Assembly: GCA_903908595.1 (NCBI GenBank)
Contig: CAIVSN010000158.1
Span: 1 to 46,893, forward strand
From: an uncultured bacterium
GTDB lineage: Bacteria > Patescibacteriota > Gracilibacteria > BD1-5 > UBA2023
Direction: 5' to 3'
DNA: 46,893 bases
Of this stretch, positions 18,685-28,251 are shown piece by piece. Position 1 is the stretch's first letter, and each line of letters starts with the position of its first letter. Both the position numbers and the translations under genes were made by a program. Below the pieces are notes generated by a model. It worked only from the letters and a program-made list of their open reading frames with translations. It ran no database searches and was not told the DNA's origin.

Positions 18685-20349
18685 CTAATTCTTGATACAT
18701 CTTACGCTCATTCCTGACGCGCGATTGCCAGTACCTATAGACACTCTATCAGAGTCGTTAGTGGAATTGCCATAAATAGACGAAACTCGATTGGTATTGA
18801 CATGGATTGGCACCGATCTCCGGTAACCGACAGAGAACGTCTGTCGGGGTTCTGAGGAATAGTACCATCCCATTTCCCCCTGCCCTTGGTATTCGCCATT
18901 AGCGGGATCGCGGTACCCCGCCGGACTGAGGTTAAGGTCTTTGCCATAGTTGCTGTTAGCCGCTAATGCCCATGACCATTCTTGCGAGGTTGGCACATGG
19001 TAGCCCGAAGCACAAGGTCATTTCATAAGCGATTGGTCCGAGGCGCTCTGATCGGAAAATTTAATCGTTGTCGGACTACGGGACGATGCCGACCCGCCCC
19101 AGAAATTGTCGTTCTGTTGGCCGCTTACGAAATCGTCGTATGACGTTTCATTCCAATCCAGGTAGTGAAATTTCACGCACTCGGGAATGCCGAACGTACG
19201 ACCGTCATTTTCCCCACAATCCCCGATCATGATGAAGTTGGAGTGTCACGCGATGCCATTGGAAGCGGGTTTTGTGGTAGGGTTTCCCTTCGTGGCTACG
19301 TTGTCGTTACGTCCCCATTGATAAATCCCTCCGAGGACATCGCGGGATGCGAGATTGCAGTCCTCCTTTCAGCTGCAGCTCAAGAGATTCCCGCCGGTAT
19401 AGGCTTTCGTGGCCCCTGCATTGCAGGCTGCCCATACCTGTCCGTTCGAGAGCGTAATATCGAAAGCGTCACAGCCTGGATAGGTGGATGAAGCATATGA
19501 ACATCTTTGTTCCGTAAACGGCGTCCCACCGGCACATCCGGCAGGAGAAGGCGAACTCGCGGTAACTTTCTGCTTACCATCGTATCGGCAAGCTTCGGAT
19601 GGCACATACGTCCAGGAAGTGCAAGCATTTCCCGTGCCGGCATCGCAGCCCTTTCCGGTCCTCGCGAGCCAAGCCTTCGCGTTCGTCCCGTCGGTATCGC
19701 TTCCGCCCTTGGCGGCGCATGCCATGGTCAAGGCGAGCTTGTCGGCCTTAAGGGTTCCCGTATCGACCTGCGAGACCCACCATGCGAGCCCGCCCGTATC
19801 GGAATCGCGTCCGAGGATATCCCGGTAGGCGGCGCTTACGAGGGTTTCGGTAGCCGTGAGGGCAGTTCCGGTATTGGAAACGGTATCCGTTCCGGAAGCG
19901 GATCCCGTTTCCGTAAGCCCTCCTATGAGCCCGACGAGGTCGGTCAGGGAAGCGGCATGGTCGTCCCGGAGCTCGGCCGCCCTCGGGTAGACGTACTGGA
20001 AGAGGAACGCGTAATCGGGACCGTGCGCTGCCCTGACGGTATCGTCGAGCTTGCTCAGCTTCGCGAGGTACCCGTCGATGTACGCGACGTACTTGGCGTT
20101 GTCCGCGGGGGAACCAGCCTGGGCTTCGGACTTCGCCTTGACCTTGGCGACGAGGCCGTCGAGGATGGCGGCTCACTTGCCGTCGGTGAGAGAGGAGAGC
20201 TTCGCGTCGGCGGCGGCATCCCTCGCGGCGTAGGGGGTGGAGTTCAGGACGAGCCCTTCGCTGGAGGCTCAGAACGAGAGGAGCGCCGTGGCGGCGAAAA
20301 CGCCAACGGCTGCCAGGGACTGCCTGGCGGAAATGAGGGTCGGTTTCAT
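18685..20349 (-). CDS. Secreted surface protein: DUF4214 plus FISUMP-type domain
   Basis: The 554-aa exported protein has an N-terminal signal peptide (MKPTLISARQSLAAVGVFAA, hydrophobic to about residue 30). A helical region follows (about 45-145), then a DUF4214-like domain (about 170-220) with LVSAAYRDILGRDSDTGGLA and WWVSQVDTGTLKADKLAL. A Cys-rich segment (about 235-310) comes next, and the C-terminal FISUMP-type domain (about 310-554) carries ASGYHVPTSQEWSWALA and the closing MSVRCIKN. DUF4214 occurs in S-layer and adhesin-like proteins and FISUMP in secreted Fibrobacter-type proteins, so a cell-surface role is inferred. At least five UGA codons read as Gly, several in the signal and FISUMP regions. 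Confidence 0.85.
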
Positions 20350-20500
20350 ATGCGCGGAAATGAGGGGATAAGATACGGGAAACAGTGTAGGAGGGTTTTT
20401 CCGGAAAAGCAAATCGGTATCGCGAAATACCTCGAATTCCGAAGAAAATACCCAATGGCATTACCCTCACGGGAAGCACGAAAGGAATCCTTATTGCCGT

Positions 20501-20532
20501 GAAAAAAATGGGCCGGAGAAATTCTCCGGCCC
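20501..20532 (-). terminator. Intrinsic terminator after small orphan gene
   Basis: On the minus strand a stem GGGCCGGAGAA / TTCTCCGGCCC is followed by ATTTTTTTC. It lies about 10 bases downstream of the TAA of the 20542-20835 gene. Confidence 0.8.
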
Positions 20533-20541
20533 GCTCTTTTT

Positions 20542-20835
20542 TTAGAAACTCGGTGCAACTTTGAACCCCATTGCGGGACAGTACACAAATTCCAGATTTT
20601 CTCCTTTTTCCACCATCAGACAGTCGTTCAACTGCTGGAGAATTCCGGGATTCGACACGATATACCTGACGCACTGTTCGGTTAGAACCGCTGGCATCTG
20701 GGGGATATCGATCGCCTTCTGGAACTCCGACGGATTCCTTCCTCCTTCCATCAGGGCGAACCTGATGCCGGAAACCATGTTTTCGCCGATACCGGATATC
20801 CTGGCGAAATGAGAAAGCGCAAACCCGATACTCAT
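20542..20835 (-). CDS. Small hypothetical protein, 97 aa
   Basis: A compact soluble protein with a good Shine-Dalgarno (AGGAG, 5-6 bases before ATG 20835). No family is recognised. It is mainly helical, with three Cys residues and an ending FVYCPAMGFKVAPSF. No UGA codon is inside. The TAA is followed by a strong terminator. If UGA at 21043-21045 were read as Gly, the upstream EEP gene would run in the same frame, with no UAA or UAG, through a terminator and an A-element remnant into this gene. The independent Shine-Dalgarno argues for a separate gene. Confidence 0.65.
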   Translation of the reverse strand: MSIGFALSHFARISGIGENMVSGIRFALMEGGRNPSEFQKAIDIPQMPAVLTEQCVRYIVSNPGILQQLNDCLMVEKGENLEFVYCPAMGFKVAPSF

Positions 20836-20927
20836 ACTTGCTCCTTTTTTTGGTCACTCAGCCGATGTTTCAGATCGGAACCTTCTCCATGAAAAACGGG
20901 AAAGGTTCCGGTCGGCAATACCTATTG

Positions 20928-20962
20928 TATACCCAACCGAAAACCAATTCCCGTTGGGTATA
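20928..20962. repeat. Element A remnant (both terminal repeats, no interior)
   Basis: TATACCCAAC and GTTGGGTATA face each other with about 15 bases between, as if the interior had been deleted. It lies between the EEP gene terminator and the small orphan gene. Confidence 0.6.
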
Positions 20963-20993
20963 GCGGTATCATAGACAAAATAGGGTATTCGTC

Positions 20994-21020
20994 AAAAAAA
21001 TCCCGGGTTCCCCGGGATTT
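20994..21020 (-). terminator. Intrinsic terminator after EEP gene
   Basis: On the minus strand the stem AAATCCCGGG / CCCGGGATTT is followed by TTTT. It lies 25-50 bases past the UGA at 21043-21045. Confidence 0.8.
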
Positions 21021-21042
21021 CAGCAGACCCCGATTCTCGCCA

Positions 21043-22002
21043 TCACTGGCCGAATTGGAATCCGATAACCATGGGCAAGTGATCGCTGATGGCGCGTGCC
21101 TTCCTTAAATCGTCAGCCGATATCGGAGCCGGATACCGGCTCGTGAAATCGATGACGGAGGAAAAACACACGACGATATTGCCGTGGGTGTAGATGTTGT
21201 CGTACTGTCGGAAGAGGTGTTCCCCGTCTTTCGGCGACTGTTTGAGGGAAGTCAGCCCTTGGATATTCGAACGGAAACCCAATGGAACCAACCGCGGATC
21301 GGTATCTTTCGGAGAGAGGTTGAAGTCTCCCGACAGGATTGCCGGCGCGGATTTTTCCATCTTGAATTCGTTCGATAGTTTCAGCGCGTCGAGCTCTGCC
21401 GACGGATTCTTCTTGGCGGGGACGGCATGGTATTGGAATACCCGTACCGAATTCCCCGCCCGGGTAAGAAACTCGGCCGTGAACGGTTCGCGCTCCACGG
21501 AATCTCGCAAATCCGATACGAGGTGGGCTTCGCGGCGATTCGTCTCGAACTTCGATGGCTTGTACCAGAACCCGTACCTCTCGGAACTCGGATTCCTGGG
21601 GAGCGTCGGGTCGCTGTGGAACGAATCCCACTTGAAACCCCTCCTCGAAAGCGACTCCTGAAGTCTGGCCACGGCTTGGGGGCCGGGATAGTTCATGCTC
21701 ACTTCCTGCCCGGCCACCAGATCGGCACCGGATTCGAAAATGATATCCGCCATGGCCTCGATGGTCTCGTCCGATTTGGACTTGCCGAAGTTTCCCAGAT
21801 TCCAGCTCAGGTACCGGAACGTGGTCCGGTTCGTTGCACAGACAGGATCGGCCGACGATTCGGTAGCGGCCACGGGATGGCCAATCGGGTTCGGGACATC
21901 CGGCGTAGAGGCGCCCGGGGAAACCGTGAGATACCAGGCCGCGGAGACCGCGACCCCGGCAATCAGGATTCCGAAGAAGGCGCCGCGTGTATTTTCAGTC
22001 AT
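21043..22002 (-). CDS. Membrane-anchored endonuclease/exonuclease/phosphatase (EEP) protein
   Basis: The 319-aa protein has an N-terminal TM anchor (AFFGILIAGVAVSAAWYLTV) and an outward-facing EEP domain. The fold's motifs appear in order: YLSWNLGNFG, the metal-binding Glu in LVAGQEVS, RYGFWYK, ILSGDFNLS, QYDNIYT and the catalytic Asp-His in ISDHLPMV. Substrate could be DNA, RNA, a lipid or a phosphorylated sugar. Start chosen at ATG 22002, with AGAAAGGA upstream; a longer ORF to 22107 lacks such a signal. The body ends at UGA 21043-21045, directly before a terminator, and there is no UAA/UAG in frame until 20542. See the finding on terminal UGA codons. Confidence 0.85.
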   Translation of the reverse strand: MTENTRGAFFGILIAGVAVSAAWYLTVSPGASTPDVPNPIGHPVAATESSADPVCATNRTTFRYLSWNLGNFGKSKSDETIEAMADIIFESGADLVAGQEVSMNYPGPQAVARLQESLSRRGFKWDSFHSDPTLPRNPSSERYGFWYKPSKFETNRREAHLVSDLRDSVEREPFTAEFLTRAGNSVRVFQYHAVPAKKNPSAELDALKLSNEFKMEKSAPAILSGDFNLSPKDTDPRLVPLGFRSNIQGLTSLKQSPKDGEHLFRQYDNIYTHGNIVVCFSSVIDFTSRYPAPISADDLRKARAISDHLPMVIGFQFGQ

Positions 22003-22150
22003 TGCGTTTTCCTTTCTGCCGTGGGGCAAATCGTTTTGGGTATTGGTGTATTCCGTGAGATTCGGACGAATTAGGTATATGGAAAATCCATGTTTGTCAA
22101 ACGCCATTTGCGCAATCGGGAAATCGAATACTCCGGCAGCCTATTCCCCC

Positions 22151-22200
22151 TAAGTCTCTCAGCAAAAATACGTTGCAACGTATTTTTGCCGAGTGACTAA
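22151..22200. repeat. Foldback element B, short derivative
   Basis: A compact palindrome TAAGTCTCTCAGCAAAAATA ... GCCGAGTGACTAA (50 bp) whose two halves meet at CGTTGCAACG. It resembles element B with the interior removed. The TAG stop of the ABC exporter gene at 22197 lies at its right border. Confidence 0.6.
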
Positions 22201-23972
22201 CTCACCCGCTTGCCGTGCAACAGCATTTCGAGCGCGGTTTCCATACTGTCGGCCGAAACGATCCCCCCGGCGTTCACGAAAAATATCCCGTCGGCATTCT
22301 TGATGGTATTCAAACGGTGCGCGATAATGATTTTGGTCGTACTGGCCGGAAGCCGGTCAAGAATGGTTTCCAAGAGCTGCTCGGTGACCGTGTCGATATT
22401 GGCCGTCGCCTCGTCGAGGATGAGGATTTCCGGCTTTCGGAGCACCGCCCGCATGAAGGCGATGAGCTGCCGCTGCCCGAGGCTCACCGTTTCCCCGCCG
22501 TTCGCGACCTTGGCGTCGAGTCCCCCATCAAAGCGGGCAAGGAGCTTGGAAAAGCCCATATTTTCCAGTACTAAGTCGCGCTCATTTTCCGAACACGCGG
22601 AGAATTCCCCGTTTCCGTAAAACACGTTGTCCCGAATCGTTCCGGAAAACAGGAACGGCTCCTGAAGGATGAATCCGATCTTCTGGGCCCGCTCGTCGGC
22701 ATCGTAGGTCCGCAGGTCGCGACCGTCCAAAAATACCGCGCCGGACGACGGATCGTACAGTCGGGCCATAATGGACGCCGTCGTGGTCTTCCCGCCTCAC
22801 GTCGGGCCTACCAGCGCGTAGGTTTTGCCTTTTTCGAGAGAAAAATCTATGCCGTTCAGGACGTTTTTCCCGTCCGGGTAGTGAAACGACACGTCTTTGA
22901 ATTCCATGACGGGGACGGGATCACGAAGAGAAGCGACTTCGGAGGGTTCGAGCCGGATCATGTCGGATTCCATTTTCAAAACTTCGGAAATCCGGTCGAG
23001 CGAAGCCAAAGCCAACTGGAACGACGACCACATCGAGGCGATCTGCCGGAGCGGACTGTAAAAATTGACGACGTAGATCTGAAAGCCGATCAGCATTCCG
23101 ATCGTGAGGTCCCCCTGTGAAACCAGGTACAGGCCAAAGCAGAGGGCTACGAGCTGAGCCAGGTTGGACGCGAACCCGTACAATGGCAAAAACACGTTGC
23201 TCGCGAGGCCGGAAGCCACGGACGCGGAGAAGTTCATTTCGTTCGATTCCAGGAATTTCTTGCGGAAATAGTCCAAGCGGTGGAATGCGACGATGACTTT
23301 GAAATGGCTCAGGCTCTGCTGGATATCGGAGCTGATATCGCCGAGCGATTTGAGGCTGCCGAGGTTTTTTCGCTTGACCCAGGGGGAAACGAACCGGGTC
23401 ACGATGACGATCCCAAAGGCCGGAAGCAGGGAAAAAAATCCGAGCTCGAAACTGAGGAACAGCATCGTGATGCCGATTCCGAGCATGAGAAACAGGTTTC
23501 CCACGAGCTGGACGAGTCACTGTCAGAAGAATTGGTTGAGTTTGTCGGTATCGTTGTTGATGCGGGAAATGAGATCCCCGGCGCGGTTCTGGTTGAAAAA
23601 CGCCACCGGAAGCTCCTGGAGCTTGGCAAAAATCGTATTCCGGAGCCCGAAAAGCACCCGGCGTCCAACGCCGCCCATGGACTTGTTCTGGACGTAGGAC
23701 GCGTAGCTTCCGACCAAGAAAATAACGAGAAGCACTCCCGAAAACGTCAGGACCTGGCGGTAATCGTGGGTCGCGATGCCGGTATCGATGACGTGGCCTA
23801 TGACGACCGGAGCCGCGAGCGCCGTCAAAGAACTGAACAACATGGCCACGAGAGTCAGGTACAATGCCGGTTCTTCCCCTTTGAGGAACGGGACGAACCG
23901 CCGGACGGATCCGATGACGGAATCGCCCCGGTGGTCCGTTTCCGAAGCGTTAAGCTGGTAATTCGTAGGCAT
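22197..23972 (-). CDS. ABC exporter subunit (consensus ATP site partner)
   Basis: The 591-aa half-transporter is a TM domain (six helices, about 40-325) fused to an NBD (about 345-591). The Walker A reads LVGPTGGGKTTTAS, in which the Gly after Thr is a UGA (22797). Walker B is ILILDEATANID and the H-loop IIIAHRL, both intact. The signature is degenerate: VSLGQRQLIAF. Start chosen at ATG 23972 (MPTNYQLNAS), overlapping the end of the upstream subunit gene by 23 bp; this overlap and the complementary site pattern indicate a heterodimer. The substrate (lipid, peptide or drug) is unknown. UGA codons at 23523 and 23517 also read as Gly. Confidence 0.92.
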
Positions 23973-25686
23973 GGGTGCTTTGTTGTGAATGGGAAATCTG
24001 TACGTATTCGGGAGAAGCCGCCATGAGTTCGTCATGGGTGCCGACGTCGAGCACCTCCCCTTCCATGAGCAGGATGATCCGGTCGTACTCCCGTATGGTT
24101 TCGATTTTTTGCGTTATGGAAACGAGCGTGATGTCCGGATAATTCCGGCGGACGTTGTCCAATATTTTCGTCTCCGTCGCCACGTCGAGCCGAGCGGTGA
24201 AATCGTCCAGGAGCAGGATTTTGGGATTCAAAGCGAGCGCCCGTGCCAGCATGATCCGCTGTTTCTGTCCGCCGGAGAGGCTGGATCCCCGCTCGGAAAC
24301 GACCGTGTCCAGTCATTCCGGCAGCGAATCCAAGAAATCCCGGAGTTCCGCGGTGTCGATGGCCTTCGCGATGCTCGAATCCGTCACGGTATTGCTGAAC
24401 GCGATATTTTCCCGGAGCGAGAGATGGAAAACGATGCTGTCCTGGAAGACGAGGCCCAATTGCGAATGGAAGGATTCCCGATCGAACTCTTCCAGAGGAA
24501 CTCCGTCGAATTCCACGGAACCGGAAGTCGGACGGAGCAGTCCCGCCATGAGGTACAGGAGCTGTGTTTTGCCGGCGGCCGTGGGCCCGACGATGGCCGT
24601 CCTCGTACCCGGGGCAATCGAGAACGAGACGCCCTTGAGCGCGGTTTTCTCCCCGAAGGAAAGCACGACGTTCTTGAATGCTATTCCGCCCAGGAGCTTT
24701 TTGACCAATGTGCCTCACTTCGGCTGGTCCGGCGCGCCGAGCACTTCCAGAATCCGGGCGTACGACGCGCTGGCCTGGGCGATGATGCCGCTCATGAACC
24801 CGATGATCATGATCGGGAAAATAAGGATCGCCAGGTATCCGTTGAACGCGGAAAAATCCCCGAGCGTCATGCTCCCGGTGATGACGAAATGCCCTCAGAG
24901 CACGAGGATGATGAGCAGGGCCAAATTCGACGTGAGCATGATTACCGGAATCAGCGTCGCGAAGAGGATCAGTATGGAAAAGCTGATTTCCCTCGATTTG
25001 GTATTGGCCGCGAGGAATTTTTGGAATTCAATCGCCGGGGAATTGAGCAGCCGGATGAGGGCAGCGCCCAAAATGCTTTCGTTGATGATGCGATTGAGCC
25101 AATCGACCGTCTCCTGCGAAACCTTGAACAGCTTGCGGACTCTGCCGAGCACGTACGCGAACGCGAACCCGATAATCGGAACCACGGCGAGGACGGCCAG
25201 GGCCAATTTCCAATCGATCATCAGGAGGAGGATGCTCGCGCCGAATATGAGGAATATCGAGGAAACGATCGAGGAAACGGCCTGCGAAACGAACGATTTC
25301 ACCGAGTCGACGTCGGAAGTGAGATTGGTGAGGAGCTTCGACGGGGTGACGCGCTCGACGAATTCGTAATCCTGCCGGGAAACCTTCTCGACGATCCGGG
25401 TCCGCAAATCCCTCGCTACCCGCTCGGAAGCGATGACCTGGGTTACGCTCTGCCCGTACGTCAGAAGTCCGATCAGGACGGATACGGAGAAAAATTCTAC
25501 GAGCACGGCCTTCAAATCGAAAGCGCCCGAAGCGTGGGCATCGATGGCGGAAGATATGATTTTGGGGATCGCGAGGCCGAGCCCGTTGGCAAGCAGGGTC
25601 AGCGCGATAAGCCCGGCGATGATTCCCGCGTAGGGTTTCAGGAGGGAAAATATCGTGTCGGGACGATCAGAGGCCGGGGCGTTCAT
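23950..25686 (-). CDS. ABC exporter subunit (degenerate ATP site)
   Basis: The 578-aa half-transporter is the first gene of the exporter pair. The TM domain (about 15-320) precedes an NBD with Walker A IVGPTAAGKTQ, a good signature SLSGGQKQRIMLA, but a Walker B LLLDDFTARLD in which the catalytic Glu is Asp, and an H-loop position occupied by Gln (VSITQKIET). This is the degenerate half of a heterodimeric exporter of the BmrC/BmrD or TM287/288 kind, while its partner has the intact residues. UGA codons at 24895, 24715 and 24313 read as Gly (KGGTLVKKL). Start MNAPASD at 25686 is preferred; an ATG at 25713 is also in frame. Confidence 0.92.
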
Positions 25687-25751
25687 GGGAAAAATGGTTG
25701 AGCGAACTGGCATTATACGGAAAACCGGGGGAAATTACAGGGGATTATGCC

Positions 25752-25866
25752 TAAGTCTCCAAGCAAAAAATAACTTACGCTTCCCCACCCTACGGGAAAC
25801 CAATTCCTATTGGGCATAACTCATACGCACGCGGAAAAGATGCGACGTATTTTCGCTTGGAGACTT
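25752..25866. repeat. Foldback element B, copy 2, with an element A end inside
   Basis: The ends match element B (AAGTCTCCAAGCAAAAA and complement). The centre contains one terminal repeat of element A (AAACCAATTCCTATTGGGCA, 25797-25816). This is the first half of a composite of repeats between two divergent genes. Confidence 0.65.
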
Positions 25867-25867
25867 A

Positions 25868-25957
25868 TTGCCGATAAGCTCCCGAAAGAAAAAAATGAAA
25901 CCTGTTCCGAATCGGTAACTGTAAAATACCGAAAACCCGATTCCTATTGGGCATATC
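25868..25957. repeat. Element A half copy
   Basis: It holds the right half of element A, from the central GCCGATAAGCTCCCGAAAG to the terminal repeat ATTCCTATTGGGCATAT. The left half is missing. It begins immediately after element B copy 2. Confidence 0.65.
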
Positions 25958-25978
25958 ATGGAGAACCTTGGAAAAACG

Positions 25979-26030
25979 ATGAAATCCGAAGTCGAATTCG
26001 CGTACCGCAATGAGGCATACTGGCAAATAC
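25979..26030. repeat. Element C half copy
   Basis: It contains the left half of element C (ATGAAATCCGAAGT to the apical CATACTGGCAAATA), without the right half. It is the third part of the composite repeat block upstream of the 26103 gene. Confidence 0.6.
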
Positions 26031-26040
26031 CCCAAAATTC

Positions 26041-26054
26041 TTGACATTTGTCAA
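26041..26054 (+). promoter_or_regulatory. TTGACA palindrome upstream of the 26103 gene
   Basis: TTGACATTTGTCAA is a perfect 14-base palindrome that contains a consensus -35 hexamer, 50 bases before the ATG at 26103. No good -10 is at the right spacing, so this is either an operator or a coincidence. Confidence 0.3.
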
Positions 26055-26102
26055 AAAACTTTTAATTTGCATCGATAGGGGGTATTTTTTCTCTTCGTCC
26101 AT

Positions 26103-26999
26103 ATGAATACCGTAGCGGAACGTATTTTGGAAGCTGACCGAAACGACGCTATGGTCCGGACCAAGAACGACATGCGTGCCTGGGACAGGAAACGACGCGA
26201 CGAAATTTTGGGCTATCTGATAATGACCGGACAATCCGAAATGGCCAAAGAACTGTTCGGATTGGACGAACCCGGGATTATCCGAATTCAGAATTCCATC
26301 ATTTTGCCAGGGGAACCCCCGATATACGTTCCCGAATCGAGGGATACCGGCGGATTCCTGATGAACGAGCTCGGCAAGAAAGAGCTTTCTTTCCTGCTCC
26401 AATCCTTTTATCCGAATCCGGTTCTCCGCGATTACGTCATCGAAATGATTTTTTATAGGAACGGGTTTCTGGATAAGACGCTCACCGATATCCTCGAAGT
26501 CATGGAACTGACGAACTCGCTCATTACCACCTGCGTTTCTACCAAGAAAACCGTGCTCCACGTCGTGCGTGACGATGATCCGGTTCGGATTCCCGACGCG
26601 TCGAACGACGAGCATTTTACCCCGCTCGTCGACCGTATCGGTGATTTGGAACCCGGATACTTCGGCTATATCCACGAAGCGTACAAGATCCGGCTCCACT
26701 ATGCGGAATCGCTCTTCTGCTCGACAGTCGCGGCCCTCGCGGAAATGCCCGAAAACCAGCTCTGGGCCGTCGATCCGGAACATATGAAATTTCACTTGCC
26801 GGAAACGCAACGGAACCACGTGAATCTCATTGCGTCGATTTGCGAGTTCCACGTGTCGTTCGACCGGCATTACCCCCAGCTCCATACCGCGGTCGAATCG
26901 ACGGTGGCCGCCTGGATCCTCATATACAAATGATACGGGGCGCCGGCCGGAGCCACCCGGAACCATTTGCGGGGAAAGGCGATAGCAAAAAAAACGTAA
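26103..26999 (+). CDS. Hypothetical soluble protein, 298 aa
   Basis: I do not recognise a family. The product is helical throughout and has no signal peptide or TM segment. It has a charged N-terminus (AWDRKRRDEILGYLIMTG), then ELFGLDEPGIIR, a central FLLQSFYPNP and a His-rich C-terminal part with FEHs-like spacing (CEFHVSFDRHYPQLH). One UGA (26931) is read as Gly and adds 21 residues rich in Ala/Lys (YGAPAGATRNHLRGKAIAKK) before TAA. Because that tail is low-complexity, whether UGA is decoded here is unclear. The 400-bp gap upstream holds the composite repeat block. Confidence 0.7.
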
Positions 27000-27007
27000 A
27001 AGTATTT

Positions 27008-27035
27008 TTGACAAATTATCCTTGTTTTGTAAAGT
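27008..27035 (+). promoter_or_regulatory. Promoter of the 27102 gene
   Basis: A TTGACA -35 (27008-27013) and TAAAGT -10 (27030-27035) are 16 bases apart, about 65 bases before the start codon at 27102. Confidence 0.45.
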
Positions 27036-27101
27036 CCATGGGTCAAAGCAAAATCCTTTGTTTTGAATGGAAATCATTGGTTGAAACAAATGGAGTCAAA
27101 T

Positions 27102-27536
27102 ATGGAAAACAAAAAATTTGGTGCAATAGTCGCGGTCATGTTATTGCTGTTCTTTTCGCTTATCGCGAGTCTTCCCTCGGCACCGAAACAGTCGGTCGCA
27201 GTGGAAAAACTCGCCGATATGGCGAAGCCGGAAATCAAGAAAAATCTGGTACTGCCGGATTTGTCGAAAAATCCGACCATGGAAGAACGTTTCGCAAGAT
27301 TGGAAATGCGGCAAGACGCGTACCGCAAAGAGTATCGGCACGTTCGGAGCTCCGAATTCGCCTACTCGATGGAAGATCCGTTGCGGAACGTAGACGGAAG
27401 CCTGCTCAGCAATCCCGCCCGGGTCTGTTTCCGGGCGAGCATTATCCTGGAAACGGAAGCAGGTCTCATTACCTTCCATCGGAAGGATCGCCTTGCGACC
27501 GTCGTACCTTGTCCGAAGCTCCCCTTCGAACAATGA
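27102..27536 (+). CDS. Small membrane-anchored protein, unknown function
   Basis: A 144-aa body. One N-terminal TM helix (FGAIVAVMLLLFFSLIASLP) is followed by a soluble part with a charged helix (MEERFARLEMRQDAYRKEYR) and a small domain with two Cys (VCFRASII, VVPCPKL). Start chosen at 27102, with GGAG six bases upstream; a longer ORF to 27063 lacks one. The body ends at UGA 27534-27536, 25 bases before a strong terminator; the first in-frame UAA is at 27636, beyond the terminator. See the finding on terminal UGA codons. It is probably an inner-membrane protein facing outward; no family is recognised. Confidence 0.6.
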   Translation: MENKKFGAIVAVMLLLFFSLIASLPSAPKQSVAVEKLADMAKPEIKKNLVLPDLSKNPTMEERFARLEMRQDAYRKEYRHVRSSEFAYSMEDPLRNVDGSLLSNPARVCFRASIILETEAGLITFHRKDRLATVVPCPKLPFEQ

Positions 27537-27561
27537 TCCGATAGGTCAATCTCCTTAACCG

Positions 27562-27592
27562 GACGCCCCCATGAACATGGGGGCGTCTTTTT
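27562..27592 (+). terminator. Intrinsic terminator
   Basis: A perfect stem GACGCCCCCATG / CATGGGGGCGTC with a 2-base loop is followed by TTTTT. It terminates the 27102 gene before the reductase gene. Confidence 0.88.
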
Positions 27593-27649
27593 CGTTGGAA
27601 AAAATACAAAAATAGATACCATGATTACGAGCCCATAACCAACACGCCC

Positions 27650-28204
27650 ATGAAAAAACTCATCATCAGCGCAAATCCGAGCACCAAGGGATTCACCCAT
27701 GCCATCGTCAACAAGATGAAGGAACTCTCCGAAAAGAACGGCGATTCCGTCGAAGTCCTCGACCTGTACCAAACCGAACTCCGGCAGGATTTCCTGCGTT
27801 ACGAAGAAAAACGGGAGATGGCAAAGGACGAAGTGACGAAAAAGATCCAATCGAAGATAACGGAAGCCGACGAACTCGTTTTCGTATTTCCAATCTGGTG
27901 GGGCGACGCGCCGGCCATCATGAAGAATTTCATCGACTGCAATTTCAGCGCGGGATACGCGTTCAAATACACTCCGGAAGGCAAATCCGTCGGGCTCCTC
28001 ACCGGAAAAAGCGCCAGGATTATCGCGACTTCCGGTTCGCCTTCCTACTTTTACAAGGTATTTCTCCACATCCAGTTCGGATGGAATATGAACCGCATCG
28101 GGTTCTGCGGCATCAAGCAGAAATCGTTCACGGTATTCTGAGGCATCGACAACAAAGGAACGGACAGGGGGAAATATTTGGAAGCCCTGAAAGATTTGGT
28201 ATAG
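27650..28204 (+). CDS. NAD(P)H:quinone oxidoreductase, flavodoxin-like fold
   Basis: The 184-aa enzyme of the NQO/KefF/MdaB type reduces quinones with NAD(P)H using bound FMN or FAD. Visible are the N-terminal LIISANPSTKGFTHAIV loop, FVFPIWWGDAPAIMKNFID (the family's flavin-contact block), and ATSGSPSYFY. The UGA at 28139-28141 gives FTVFGGIDNKG, so the family C-terminus with its last helix continues to TAG at 28202. No membrane segment is present. It is convergent with the sortase gene; only 47 bp separate the stops, with no clear terminator. Confidence 0.9.
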
Positions 28205-28251
28205 GAAAATATCAAGGTAGATACTCGGGATTTTCCAATGGCGACGCTTCG

